This document shows, one piece after another, positions 35,460 to 48,600 of a stretch of 64,000 nucleotides of DNA. Source of the stretch: Moringa oleifera (lineage: Eukaryota > Streptophyta > Magnoliopsida > Brassicales > Moringaceae). The stretch lies in contig JAJFZO010000344.1 of the NCBI GenBank assembly GCA_021397835.1, forward strand, positions 7,936,001 through 8,000,000, written 5' to 3'. The translations under genes were made by a program, and so were the position numbers. The first letter of the stretch is position 1. Each line of letters starts with the position of its first letter. The notes under the pieces are model-generated. The model was not told the origin of the DNA. It saw only the letters and a program-made list of their open reading frames with translations, and made no database searches.

Positions 35460-37535
35460 TGATCTCTCTCTTTTTTTTTCCCCGTGTTTTTGTCTATTGA
35501 TTACGTGGAATTTCCTTGCAAGGGAATAAGTAGCTCCGAAACAAATGAGGCAACCTTTCAGTTTTTGTTTTGTAGGGTTTGAATCTCCTTTTATCTGTAT
35601 TTGATTATGCTGGCTTTGCTTTGAGCTCCAACCAAATGGTTATAGTTAAGGCACTGGTTTCAGAGTCTTCATCATATACACTAATTATTTGTCAAGCTTG
35701 TATTATGCACTCAGGGTTGTGGCTTGTTTGATCCTGTTCAGTACATAATTGTTCATTTATCAGTTGTGGTGGGTTATGAGGTTGTGATTATTCAAATTAA
35801 GTGCTTCGGTTTCTGTTGGCAACTCTAATCGCCGGTTGGACTGGGATTATTGATTTCAAGTATTTCGGGGAAATTTTGTATAATATTCTAATGCTGCTTA
35901 TTACTATGAATCTTGATTCATATCTGGTGCGAATCTGCAGCACCAAGCAGCTTAACTTATATGCTAAAAGAAAGGGGTCCAACCTTTACCTGCTGATCAG
36001 ATTAGAAGATGTGGGGCTCTCTCTCAGAAAATAAGAATCTAAACGATACTACAGTAGAGTGCATTTACTAGCTAATTTGCTAGCCATGCCAATTATGAAT
36101 TATCTATGTTGCTTCCAGTTGTAATGAATATTCATGAATTGGGAAACCCAGAAAATAAAGAATGGGCAGATGAAGGAGTCAAAGGCTGGAGTATGATCAC
36201 TTGCCTCTCTGTGAAGCTTTGCCACTGGGTTGGCTTAGATTCTCTCTTGTCAGCCATAGACAAAACAGAACTCCCTTAAGTCTAAAATCATTGTCATCTC
36301 CTAAGGTTGGTGAAATCCAGAGGCTTTTGGCTCTTAGGCGGTTAACTGCTTTGCATATATAAAAAGAACAGACAGGGACAAGCGGGGCATAGCTTCTTTA
36401 ATGCCTTAACAAGCATCACAATCTGAAGAAATTGTGACAAGAGATTAGGGACAGTCTCTTTGCTGGTGAATACATGATATCTTCAGACAGAGAAGGTAGG
36501 AGAATGATTGATGAAGGGTTCCCTACCACACCTTCCGCAAGAAGAAAAGAAAATCCAACTAGTGATTTCTCTCGAGTATTATATCATTTACCTGTTCAAT
36601 ATTAGTTGTTAGATAGCTTTGTCAAAGACATATTAATAACCTAATGATTTTAATCGCTTTTCAACTACCCTAATTCTTGGCTGGTTACCACCACGACCAC
36701 GTATACATTCCAGCGAGACACATGGAGGATCCAGCATCATATAAAGGCAAATTGATAATAAGATAACCCAATCATCATCTTCATCATTGGGTCCAATGTT
36801 TTTATGTACAGTGCATGCTGCATATTGCGTTTCCACTACGTGCACATGACATGGATATTTCCATAGGCAGTGATGCAGACGCAACACGACCCATTTGATT
36901 ATGAGTGGCTCAGACAAAAGGATCCAAGAAAACTTGAAATGTTTATCAATGGCGTATATTGATATATTCAGTAATTAATAGTTTGGTTAGCGAGATTAAT
37001 TATACATACGTTGGATGATGGGCAAGCTAGAAGCAGCATTATTTGAAAGGAAATGGAATTACCTGCAGTGAGGTAAGGGACCTAACTACAGTGATGCAAA
37101 TGTCATCAACCACTAAGCATTATGGAAGACGAAGACCTAATACAAGATTATATTACATATATGGATACAATGTGTACATATATAAATATTATCACTCTCA
37201 TATAGATGTAGCCTCGATTTTGACATCTTAACCATTCTGATATCCTTCTAATCCCAACTCCATCTTTTTTCAACTTTCTTCGTTTCTCATCTTGCGTTTA
37301 TATATATAGACCAGTACTCTATATCTTACTGTCACAAGACTTGGCCAATAGAATTTTCTTTCTTCTTTCTGGTTAAAGCCTTTTTGCTTTTCTGTCTTTC
37401 TGCATCAAGGCATTATCTGGAGCAGGAAAGAAGGGAAGATACATGCATCTAGAGGCTTTAAAGGCATATCCATGAAGTGAAAGGTATTTCTAGGGTTTCT
37501 CCTTGATCATTTCAGTAGCTTGTTGTATTGTTGTA
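35460..37535. other. Intergenic between gamma-CAL and MIR171
   Basis: The left part is the gamma-CAL 3' UTR and the right part the MIR171 promoter. A 94-codon minus ORF at 36633-36917 and other short frames have no recognisable features. Confidence 0.5.
37297..37310 (+). promoter_or_regulatory. Putative TATA box of MIR171
   Basis: TTTATATATATAGA about 240 bp upstream of the hairpin and followed by a C/T-rich stretch. Plant MIR genes are Pol II transcribed and often carry a strong TATA box, so transcription could begin near 37335. Confidence 0.45.
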
Positions 37536-37539
37536 AGCG

Positions 37540-37650
37540 TGGAGATAGGATACGGAGATGTTGGAATGGCTCAATCAAATCAAATCTCCCAAAGTTTTTG
37601 GGTCTTTTTGTTTGATTGAGCCGTGCCAATATCACGTACGTAAGGTACTC
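37540..37650 (+). ncRNA. MIR171: miR171 precursor hairpin
   Basis: The 3' arm at 37611-37636 contains TGATTGAGCCGTGCCAATAT followed by CACG, the mature miR171 family sequence (21-mers at 37613-37633 or 37616-37636). The 5' arm at 37555-37580, including GATGTTGGAATGGCTCAATC, pairs with it almost fully: one A/C mismatch beside two G-U pairs in the core, and uninterrupted pairing at GGCTCAATCAAA. The loop is about 30 nt (37581-37610), and pairing continues below the miRNA duplex. miR171 guides cleavage of GRAS-domain HAM/SCL6 mRNAs that control shoot meristems and trichome and chlorophyll traits. No protein gene explains this stretch. The exact precursor ends are estimates. Confidence 0.92.
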
Positions 37651-39081
37651 TTCTTCGTGACATCCTCTTTGCAGCTTAGTACAGATGAACACAAAATGCA
37701 TGATCTGTTGTATCTTTCATATATGTCTCTGTGTTTTTATGCTTGTATCTATGTGTTCCTTCAAGGAGCTTTCATGGGCTCCGACAGCCTTCTTCTTGGC
37801 GTTACCTGTTTAATTTAGATGAAATACAGAGAGAACTCTCCTCTCTCTCTTTCTCTCCTTTCTGATCTTGTCCTTGGCCATCTGATTCCTCGTTTAGGGT
37901 TTTGGTAGATGGAACTGAACATGCAGTATAGCATAGTTTTAGCATTGGTTTATTGGAGAAATCATGTTACAAAATGATATTTTTAACAGTGAAAGAACAA
38001 AGAAAGCTTGTTATCTACATTACCAGGAAGCTATCTGCTGTGTCTTCATGGAAGGTCAACAGGTACTAGTTGGTAGATAAGACAAATAGAACTTCTGAAA
38101 GAACAGAACAGCAAATTAAATGAAAAAAAAAGATTATTAATTTACGAAAGATGCTGGGCAAAAAAACAAAAAGAAAAGGCAAACAACCTTTCTCTCGGGG
38201 TCTCATCAAACACAAACATGCATGGGGACTAGTCTTGAGAATGAACAAGAAATTAGCATACTTGGATTCTATGTTGTTCTGATGATGTTGGAAAAAAACT
38301 TTGTTAGTTCCATAAGGGATATGTTTCATTCACTTGGTTGATTAACAGTTGCTAATAAAGTTCAGTTTCATGCATGTTTATTTGATCACTGTTGGGAGAA
38401 GTCAGACCTGACAGCCTGCAGCCATGGTACAATGCAAGGGTAAGACTTTGAACAGGATGTTTGGTTTTTTCATAGGAAGAATTCTGTCTCCCTCTAATTC
38501 CTTTGTTCTCTTTCTTGTACAGTTGTCCCTCACTTTCTATCTTGTAGGGTTTCTGTCAACTCATTTTTTGTATTCTCTTGGGTTTTTGTATATGCTCTCC
38601 AATCTTGTGAGTGGGCAACGAATGGACAATAAAATTAATTTTGTGGTGATCTCACTGTTTGATTAAAGCAGGAGTTTTTTTTTCTTTTTCGTTTCCCAAC
38701 TCGTATATCAGCTTCTGATGGAAAAACATTTTGTTTAGGTCTTGAAATTTAAGTGCACATGAGATTGAGCAACGCGGAATGCTGATTTACAAATATTCAA
38801 CCGCTTCAATGTCCACAAATATCCCAAAAGAAATAACTTATACAAATACCACACTCAAACTCCAGAGTAATTTCACCACTACTTGGGTACTCTTTTGGCT
38901 TATTTTCACTGGTTTTAAGATTTAGTCTAGCACCAGCAGGTATCCTTTGCCAAGACAGTACATTCCAAAAATATGTCTATTCATACTAATTGGATGGGCT
39001 ATACCCTGTTGCCCAACCGCGGCTTTTCTCTTTCATGAAAACAAGAACTACCCTCACCCATTAGCAAAATCATGGACGACT
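37651..39081. other. Intergenic between MIR171 and the F-box/FIST array
   Basis: The left part is the remainder of the probable MIR171 primary transcript, including a CT-rich stretch near 37838-37862. The right part is 3' flank of the first F-box/FIST gene. Short ORFs show no family features. Confidence 0.5.
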
Positions 39082-42000
39082 CTAATTCTCCTGGGCTGTG
39101 GGCGTGTACGACATCACCAGATAAACTGTGCTGTAGACATGCAGACAGCATCGAGCGGAGACTTCTCCTTGAATTCCTTGCAAACTCAAACTTGTGGAGC
39201 TCCGACCTATTTCCCCACAGCAAAATATTCCAGCCACTGGCATCCCAGGAAAGTTCTCCAAGATTGGGGAGCTGTCAACATTGAAACTTCCAAAGAATGA
39301 CTCTCCACGACCACAACAAGAGAAAATGAGACCTCCAAAGGCTTCCTCCTTATCAGTAGCATCAGCACGACCCCTTCTCTGAAGGTCATTTTTGGAATTC
39401 CAGTCCAGGTTCAACTTTCTGAGGTCTACGGTGGCATTACTAGTTGAGACAGATGCAGCTGTAGGATCTGATTTGTAAAACTGGAAGTAGTCACCAGTTC
39501 TGATGCCAACACCATCAGCAAAAAGGTAGTCTTCATCTCCTCTGGTGAACCAAAAAGATGAGTTAATTTTCATCTTAAAAGAACCCTAGAAGAAGCCAAT
39601 TCAATCAACCAGCAAAAAATTGTCAGGAAAACACATAATGCAGAAGAAAAATAAAATTCTTCAACCTTAGATACAGGAAAGTGCTCCCCACACCCAACCA
39701 TCTACACCAAAGAAAATAAGAAAAATCCTCTAGTTACTCCTCTCTTAATTAGAAAACAAACCCTTGAAATTTGTATAAGAGAATTTGCTGTCAAAGACAT
39801 GACTGGCACAAAGTATAAACTCTAGCTCCTCTAGCTCTCACAACTGACTCTGGTTGGCCCAATTATAGAAGTACACCAGGAAATTTATTATAAATAATAA
39901 TAAAGAATTCTTCCCTTACTCAGAGATCATGATCTTCAGCTAGAACTGCAGTGCAACAATATTTGGTAAGTGGTGCATAGATAACACGTAAAGATTGAAC
40001 CAACTAGACATCTAATTCACCTAGATCAAAATGCAGTTGCATTGAGTCAAGTCATCAATAACAAGCCACCTGTCTCACCATATCCATGAAGAACAACAGT
40101 TATTTGCACCAAAATGCTAGCTTAACATGCAACAGGGTATTAGAGCCTTTCATGATCTTTCTTCAAAGTTGTTTAGGCAAGTTACACAACCAATTTCATT
40201 ATTGGAAAAGAAGGTCAAGCCCTCGAGATCAGCATCCGCTATAATAAGCAGAGTCAGAAAGAACCTCATGAAGAATGAAGTTCCAGCAATGAGCAATTTG
40301 GGCAAACAAAAATCAAGTTCAACATGGTTGTATTCTGAAATTTACCATGTGTAAGCTCTCAACTGAAAAGGAAGGCTAACTGCGCTTTACATTTTCTTTA
40401 CTTCCATATCTCACCTGATAATTCCAACATTTTTGACATGACAACAGATAATTCCAACATGGTCGACAACGGATTCTATTACAGATCATGTTCAATTAAC
40501 CAATCAAGAGCAGAACATTGTGCACAGAAAAACTTAAGAAATGACACATTTAATTCACATGCATAACACATGCCTGAAGGAAACAAAAGGCCAAACAAAG
40601 ATGAGAAGGAACTTGTACATCTTACCCCACTACCCCATGGTATTCCAAGGATGTCATCAATCTTGGCTTCTCTGATCCAGTGGAGTAATTTCTTCGTTTG
40701 GTGACCCCAATGTAAAGATCGGGGCACTCAATTTGATCATCAAACTGTAACAATTTTTTGTGTGAGAACAAGTAAGAGGATCATCATAAAGAATAAACAA
40801 AGAAATAAAGGAGAACCAGATCTGATGTTTTGTAGGTCATCTAGCCCTTTTTTCTTTTTATGGCAGCAAGAGCTTAAAACTTGAAGCTCATCACTATTTT
40901 TTAGTGCAATGATTTTATTAAAATTGGGAAAAAGAAGTTAAAGAGGGCAACATAATTGATAACCAAAGTTACCTTTAGAGGAAACAAGCATACCTCATTA
41001 TTTATATCAGCTAGAATTTGCTGGCCATCAAGAATCTCCTGCTGCCCTTCTCTTCTGGCTGTGAGCCATGTAACATAATCAGACTCAGTTACTCTGACAG
41101 AAGCCGCCTTATACCTTGGACCTACAGCTGAAACACCCTTTGACAATACAGAATGGAACTGGATTTCCCCTATACCTGCTCAATTAAATCAAGTTAATAC
41201 AGATATGATAATATCACAGCATATGGGAGAGCCAAGTATATACACAAAAACAAGACTTATAATTAATTACAAGCACATGCATAAATTTTTAAAAGTAGAG
41301 TAATAAGCATTTTTTCTTCTTTATGAAAGATATGTCATTATCATCACTGAACTTCTACCAATGACAAAACATGCTTAACATACTAGCGGCATCTAGAAGA
41401 TCAGGTTCCTAACCAGAAAGGCGTGATGAAGTAACATTTCCTTTTGCATGACGCATATTACCCCAGTAGGAAGCAATCCCTCGAGTCAATCAATTCCTAG
41501 TTTCACTTTGATGTAATTTTTCACCCTCTCGGGTATCTATATATTAACCCTCTAGCTAGGCTTTTCAGTTACAAAACTATAAAATAAAGGAACAAAGAGA
41601 CAACTACATCCATGTAACATCACGAAATTATAAAGATTCTTGTGAAGAAACATGATTGATGTTAGCACTTGCAGTTGAGAATTTCTGTCACATGTATAAG
41701 AGAATGGAACACATTGCATGAAAAGATCAATTACCACGAGGTTTGTTTCTATTTCTTGCAAATACGAGAGCAACAGCATCAGAACCATATTTTAGACCTC
41801 GAGAGACATTTCTCAAGTCACGGCTGCTTCTGTACAAGAACTCGCCTCTCTCATTACCCACAATGACAGTTTCAGCAGGCATGGCATAATCTGTGATACA
41901 AGGGATGTGAGCAAACCAAAGATAATGTTATCACAGAGAATAATTAAATCTAATAAGAAATGGTCAAAGCTTAATGACTGAACAGCTTTCTATATTATTA

Positions 42001-44053
42001 GGCTTCAACGTCTACCACAATTAATATCCACAAAACTAAAAACAGAGCAGGTTAAATCCAAGGTCGAAACTAAAGCAAAAAACAAACAAACACAACAAGC
42101 ACAGATAAAAGCATCTGCGGATGCATAACACACATACCCACCTGCAACCCCACACACTTCTACATGCACAAAATGAAACAAGGTAATTTCATGTCATCAA
42201 AGCCAAACAGTCATAATAGGAAAGGTTGAGTGGATGTCTAGAAACTAAAGGAAGGATTCATTTCTTCTGATGATGATCAAAAACAAGTGAAAAGGACTTC
42301 TTTTTTCTCTCTCTTTTAAAGAAAATGAGTCGTTAGTTTGAAATACCCACCCAACTTTTCAATAGTAAGTTTCTGGTCACTACCTCCATCCTGCAGCATC
42401 ATCAATGTCACATGTTAACTACGCAGAAAATTAACGGAACTGAAGATATAGAGGCAGGTAAGGCAGCAGAAGACTAACTTACAGCAAACATAATAATCCC
42501 AACTGGTGCTTTGTCATCTGAAAAACTTGCTACATAATTCCTAATATCCATCATAAACTTGTCAACCACTTTCGTTTGAGGTTCCTGATTTCAATAAATA
42601 ACTTGTCTATGTAAGTTTCCTCAGTTATATGAAACAAAACAATGGGCATACACCACTGTAGAAACTCTTTTGAAAGTAGGAGACCAATAAACATAATCTC
42701 CTCAGCTGATATACTAATTCACTTTCCTCTTTTTCAAAAGATAACAACTATTCCATTTAACCTTTCAAGTCAATCAGTGAACATCACTAGAGATGGAATA
42801 CTTGAGAAGAACAATTTGCATCAAATGTTCACAACTAGTAGAAATAGCTACCTTCCTTGCTCTAGGTAGAGGGATCACATCAACTTTGAGCCCTGGTACA
42901 AAGCCTACAGTCAACAAGATGCCAGAATTTGCACCATTGGTGGGCACAAGATCTTCGTCTTCAACACCACTATAAGCATCTCCCCATTTGACCTGAACAT
43001 TATCAAAAGTAATTTTTTTATTAAAAAAAATCACTCTTTTGCCTTATCCTCCCTCTAAATGAGAAAACTATATAAAGAAAAAGGTGCAGACCTCTTTAAA
43101 TCCATTTGTCCGGGCATCCCTTCCTATGATACCAAGAACACGGGATACAATAATTGGCACTCTGGGTCCTACTTTTTCTAGTATCTGCATCATTCACATA
43201 CTCAAACTACAATGTCAAATGGAATAACAATGCATAATCTGAAGAGAGAGAGAGAGAGAGAGTTTAACGATGAAAAATTCATACAGATTGGAGGGTTTCT
43301 TGCAAGTCCAATCCACTACCGATGTTGGCAATGGCAAAATGGGGTTGAATGGGCTCTGACAGAACCTTATCAAGAACCTCTCTTGTAGCAATCTATTTAA
43401 CACATCATAAACTCCAACTCAGCATGATTGAAGATAAGCAACATAATCTAATGCTGGCTAAATTTATTTGAAAAAGACACACTTGAACGGAATAAAAATA
43501 TCATAAGCTTCATTAAGCTGAATTCATTTCAGCATGGCCATATGAATGAGCTAAAGTAGCTTCACTATCCAGAAAATCGAGACAAGCACAAATGTGTTAG
43601 CCAAACTATAGAGGAAGAAAAGAGAGGGAGTCTTAGCCTCTTAGGTTATAACCGTATTTCCATTATTTTGAACCCTGTAGAAAATATCATCATCCAAACA
43701 TCCAAAACATACAAAATCATCAAACATCAAAATCAAAAGAAGAAAAAAATGCATTTTTGGTTTAATAGTCTTCTAAAGTTCTCGCGGGAACAAAACAGGT
43801 TGAATCTGAAACTCACGTGACTGTCGGGATTGAGAGAGAAAGCAGAAAGGAGCTTAGGGCGCGAGAGGATCCGATTGCAGACTTCATTCCATGATTTGCA
43901 AACGCAAGCTGCGTAGGAGAACGATAAAGCCGGTAACCTCGAGAGCACGTTCTGTAAAAGGTCCTCGTTCATCGCAGCGACACCGGCGCACAACATTTCT
44001 GATTGCTTTGCTTCTTTCTTCTTCTTCCTGGCGGACTGCTTCTCCTTCTCCAT
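39082..44053 (-). CDS. F-box protein with FIST domains (array copy 1)
   Basis: Ten minus-strand exons: 44053-43817, 43392-43285, 43184-43092, 42992-42852, 42584-42483, 42390-42351, 41890-41735, 41175-40994, 40744-40626 and 39541-39082. They give 1638 nt and 545 aa with all phases consistent. After a Lys-rich start (MEKEKQSARKKKKEAKQ) comes an F-box, about 27-70: MNEDLLQNVLSRLPALSFSY, then CKSWNEVCNRILSRPKL. FIST_N and FIST_C parts follow: PHFAIANIGSG, GILLTVGFVPGLKVDVIPL, PAETVIVGNERGEFLYRS, WLTARREGQQEILDGQ, DGVGIRTGDYFQFY, FGGLIFSCCGRGESFFG and HVYSTVYLVMSY. It resembles Arabidopsis At5g63520. F-box proteins are SCF ubiquitin-ligase receptors, while FIST domains sense small ligands in bacterial signalling; the plant ligand is unknown. 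A nine-codon upstream ORF begins at 44145. Confidence 0.93.
43240..43261. repeat. (GA)n microsatellite in intron 2 of F-box/FIST copy 1
   Basis: A GA dinucleotide run just downstream of the exon 2 donor. Confidence 0.85.
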
Positions 44054-44766
44054 TGATGGAGACGACAATAAGCTTTTGATCTCTGCCAAATCTTCCAATT
44101 TTTCACCCTTAAATCCTAAAAGGGGAGGGTGGTGGACCACGCCATTTTAAGTCTCGGTCTTATGACGTGTCCTTCACTGTGGACTTGCGTGCTTTATGAA
44201 CTCTTATTGCCGAACCGGACCGTCGTCGAATTAAAGCCCATCTTTTCATCATTCGTGTGGCATCAGACACCCAACATGACTCACCGTTTCTACTAACTAC
44301 TTTTCGACAAATACGCACCGTTTTGGTTATTGGCAGGGCTTTTTATTTTCATCTTTTCCTTAACTGATTTGTTGGCCAACTTTCTCTAAATCATGCTACA
44401 TTTTTAAAAACGATACCAACGTTATATTGGAAAAGGAAGAAGCTTGAGGGCTAAAGGTTATAGATTAAATCGAATTAAAATTTGAATCGTTATAATATAA
44501 CAAATAATTATAATATTCTAATATATATTTATTAAAATAAATGATATAAAAATAACAATAACAATTATTTTTAAAAACAATAATAATGTTGCAAATTATC
44601 ATTAATTTTTTCATTTTTTAACAAAATGATACTGTTTTAATAAAAATTTAAAATTTTTACATGTAAAATAAAAAAATCAAATCAATTTTATGGTTTACAT
44701 CCATCAAACCGATCAATTTGATTCAATCTTAATTTTTAAATCACTCAATCATATAATGTTTTAAAA

Positions 44767-44892
44767 TTCTTATCCACAAAAAAAATATATATATTAGATC
44801 TACAAATCATTTTGTATATTTTCATAGATTTCTTATCCACAAAAAATATATATATATTAGATCTACAAATCATTTTGTATATTTTCATAGAT
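44767..44892. repeat. 63-bp tandem duplication
   Basis: Two nearly identical 63-bp units begin TTCTTATCCACAAAAAA at 44767 and 44830. They share TTAGATCTACAAATCATTTT and differ mainly in the length of the internal (AT)n. Confidence 0.85.
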
Positions 44893-45123
44893 TTTGTAAG
44901 GAAAAGGCGCACCAAAAATGATGTTTTGCAGCTAAAAAGAAGAAAGCCTTGATATTATCAGGGTTTTTTTTCCACTAATGCAGGCAATAAAAGATTAAAG
45001 AAATGAAGCAATAAAACTAAGACATACATGCAAAAGAAAAGCAATCTCAGCAGAAAATCAATCTGCAATTTGAGATTTAAGAGAAGTCAAATTAAAGAAA
45101 TAGAGTTCTAGGCGGCGAGAGGC

Positions 45124-45246
45124 CTCATTGCTTCCCGTCTGTGGGGAAACAGTACAGCAACAATGTAAATTCAAATCCGCAGCTTAGTCTCATTGCTTCC
45201 CATTCTGAGGGGAAACAGTATGGCAACAATGTAATTCAAATCCGCA
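45124..45246. repeat. About 65-bp imperfect tandem duplication
   Basis: Two units begin CTCATTGCTTCCC at 45124 and 45189 and end TCAAATCCGCAG. They contain GGGGAAACAGTA and CAACAATGTAA with small indels and substitutions. Confidence 0.8.
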
Positions 45247-45602
45247 GCATCTCGAAAGTTCATGGAAATGTGGTGCCAATACCTTTCTAGGACATGCCTG
45301 CACTATCACTTTAGAAATAGCATCACTCTTTCAATATATGAGTGGTGCTAAGAAATGAACCTGAGAGGACAAAGACATTTCCTTCCTCAGTGAGAGGAAA
45401 TAAAGAGCACTTGAGATTACTACAAAGTTCATAAAAGTCTGCTATTATCGAAACTCCAGTTCAAGTCTCATGCATAAAAGAAGGTGCATAAGGATCACCA
45501 GATGTAAGATCTGCAAATCCAAAGTCTGTCAACCAACATTTAATGAAAATATTTTTAACCAAGTTGCAAATTTATATTGCGATAGAAACAGTAAGCAATA
45601 TG

Positions 45603-48600
45603 TTACTCTGGAACGGGAGGAAGATATGACATTGCTAGATAAACTGCACTGCAAACATGTCGGCAGCAGCGAACTGAGATTCCTTCATTGTCACTCTGTT
45701 CCCCATCGTTAGTTGTCAAGAGAGGTCCAACTCCACCCTCACCATATAACCCTGCTACTGGAGTGCGACGAAAGTTTTCGCAGAATGGGAAGCAATCATC
45801 GACAGAGTGTCCAAAAAGTGACTCGTCACGGCAATAGCTACTAAAAATAAACCCTCCAAATACCCCAGCACCTCCCATCACGCGACGAGGCTGGTTTCTA
45901 TTTGACAAAGCTGCCTTCAGAAGTCTTAAGTCCTTATGGGCCAGCACACAAGCAAGTTTTGCATGATTATAATCTGAGTAATAGAATCGGAAGGAATCAC
46001 CAGGTTTAATGCCAAAACCATCCACAATAATGTTGTCGTCTTCTCCTCTGTTGAAAACCAGAGAACTTACAATCAATTTTCTTTATTTTTCTAGGAATAC
46101 AAACTATCTGTTAGATTTCCTAGAATTTTGAAAGCAGACAAGGAGGTCAACTAATAATAATAATAATCCCATACCAAGAAAAGATAACAAGCTCCCCATA
46201 AAGATAGCACTAGCATTCTTCAAAATTATAAAGATCGGTAATCTAAGAATGTGGACCAATAATCTTTGGTTTATTTCATAAAAATGCCCTTCAAAGACAC
46301 AGGACAAAATGATTCTCCAAGGATCCAACAGCCTAGCTGGCAAACAGAAGTGGTTTTTTGACCAATATTCTGATATTTAGTTTTCAGAGTCTTGGGACAC
46401 GCAGGGAAAGGTTGAAGAGTAGACTTAGATCAGGCTTACCTTTAAAAAGTGAGACATAATCAGTTAAATTTTTTTATATTAATTAGTGACTTCAAGACAG
46501 CTTCCTTCAACTTCTATGATAAAGCCTTCCTAATTAGAACTCAATTCAGAGAGAACACAGCAGGAACTTCAATATCCCTTTACAACTCTCCCCCCCTCTT
46601 TCCACTCAACCACATAAAAAAAAACAACTGAAACACAACCAAGAGGCAAAAAGAGAAAGAAAAGGACTTGTTCATACTATCCCTCCAACAAGGCACCAAT
46701 AAGTATGTGAAATGGGTACATGCTTCCCTTTTCAGATTTTTAATTTCAATCTTCTCAGCAAGTATTTGGGAAAATTTTAAATATCAGGCATAGAACACTC
46801 ATCTTACCCCGCAACTTGATAAAACGCCAAGTATCTTCCCGATCCCAAATTCTCTGACTCAGAGGAGGATTCCCTTTGTTTTATGACCCCAATATAGATA
46901 TTAGGCCATTCATTACCCGTCTGCAACAAACATTAAAAATATTAGGAAGAGAAAGAGTTTGAAATATCATTTTCTCTCCAGCACTGATTACTTTAATATG
47001 ACACTGGATGGTGGCTACATTGCCGATGTTGCTAATGATAAAAGATACTAGAGAGAAATTCGACCACGGGAAAAGATATTAGAGAGAAACCCAACAGTAT
47101 GATAAAATATTTAGACTTATCATGGGCATCAAATATTCGTAATTAATCAAATCCCTGAAATATATACTTCCTCTTTTATCTAACACGTAAGTTAACACAG
47201 ATAGTTTAACTTCAAGAGAAAACTTAGGGAAGAGACTAGAATTGAGACTAGCAAAGACATAATAAATATTAAGAAAGAAATCTCAATTCTTACACTAAAT
47301 GCATTTTGGCAAAAACTGGTCACTTCAACCACAACTGAGAGACTCACAACTGAGAGACTCAAGTTGCAGTCTACTTTCAGTCTTCTTTCTCCTTTCCCCC
47401 TTGTTAATATGAAGAATCTAAATTTGACTAATTAATACATAAAGTGCTGCATTGGAGAAGATTTTTCCTTGACAGTGAGAGATACTCAGTACCAAACTAA
47501 TTAAACTCCATCAAAATAGTTTCCATGACAGAACGACTCTAAATGGTAAATCCTTGCTGAATATAAAAGGTACAATGCAAGCCATAGAATATCCAAGGAT
47601 GAACCACCCTGACCAAACAAATTTTTGAAGAGTGGAACTCCTCCTCATGATTCGGCATGACACTTCAGGGATCATATCCATAAAACATGATGCTCAAACC
47701 ATCTCATAGTGTAAACTTTAACATGATTCTAAATTATACAATTTCCTACAGACCCAAATCGTAGTTCCAAACCGTGCGATGACACAAAAGTCATTGAAGG
47801 AATATAGTAACCATGCTCTTCGTTTTAACAATTAAGAAAGCTATTCGCTCAATCTTCTCTGACAATAATTGAAAAGAAATAATCAAACCATCAAAAACTT
47901 GTTATACACTTGCAGCAAAGAAACACAAAAGTAAAGGTCACTATAGCTATACAAGTCATAAAGACCAATATTGACATACCTCATCATCAATATCATCTAT
48001 AAGCCCTTGGCCATCTAGAATCTCATGGTGCCCCTCCATTCTAGCAGTGATCAATGAACAGCTAACATCCTTCTCTGTGACAGAAGCCACCTGAAGTTGG
48101 CGACCAAATGGAATGATACCCATCGACAATGTAACATGAAATTGAATTTCCCCTGCACCTGCTTTTTTTTAAAAAAAAATAAACAGAAAAGACATTTCAG
48201 AGTACACCTGTGATCTTTGAAAAAGATGGCATCTGAGAAAATGGACGGGATTAAAAAACAAAAAATGGCAGAAAAGCCAAATTGCAATCACATGATCACA
48301 CTACATCAAATGAAAACAACAACAAAGTGCAAGCAGCATCAAGGCATTGTGATAGACAATCTTACAGACAATCCGACGAAAATATAAAATAGTCTTACGT
48401 GATCACCCATGGAAAAAGATGTGATGGAGTGAAGCACAATTGCAGAGGAAATACAAGAAGAGGCAAAGGAAATCATTAGGGGGAAAAAAAAAAAGGTCTC
48501 AAATAATAAGTGAAGCATATATTGGAAACAAAGAAGATGCAACAAGAGGCACAGAAATTATATACCAGTTATGCTTTCACAATTTCTGCCATAAACAAAA

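Larger units (their letters stand above)
44054..45602. other. Spacer between F-box/FIST copies 1 and 2
   Basis: The left part is the promoter and leader of copy 1. The centre is AT-rich (44450-44900). The right part is the 3' flank of copy 2. It holds two local tandem duplications, listed separately. Confidence 0.55.
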
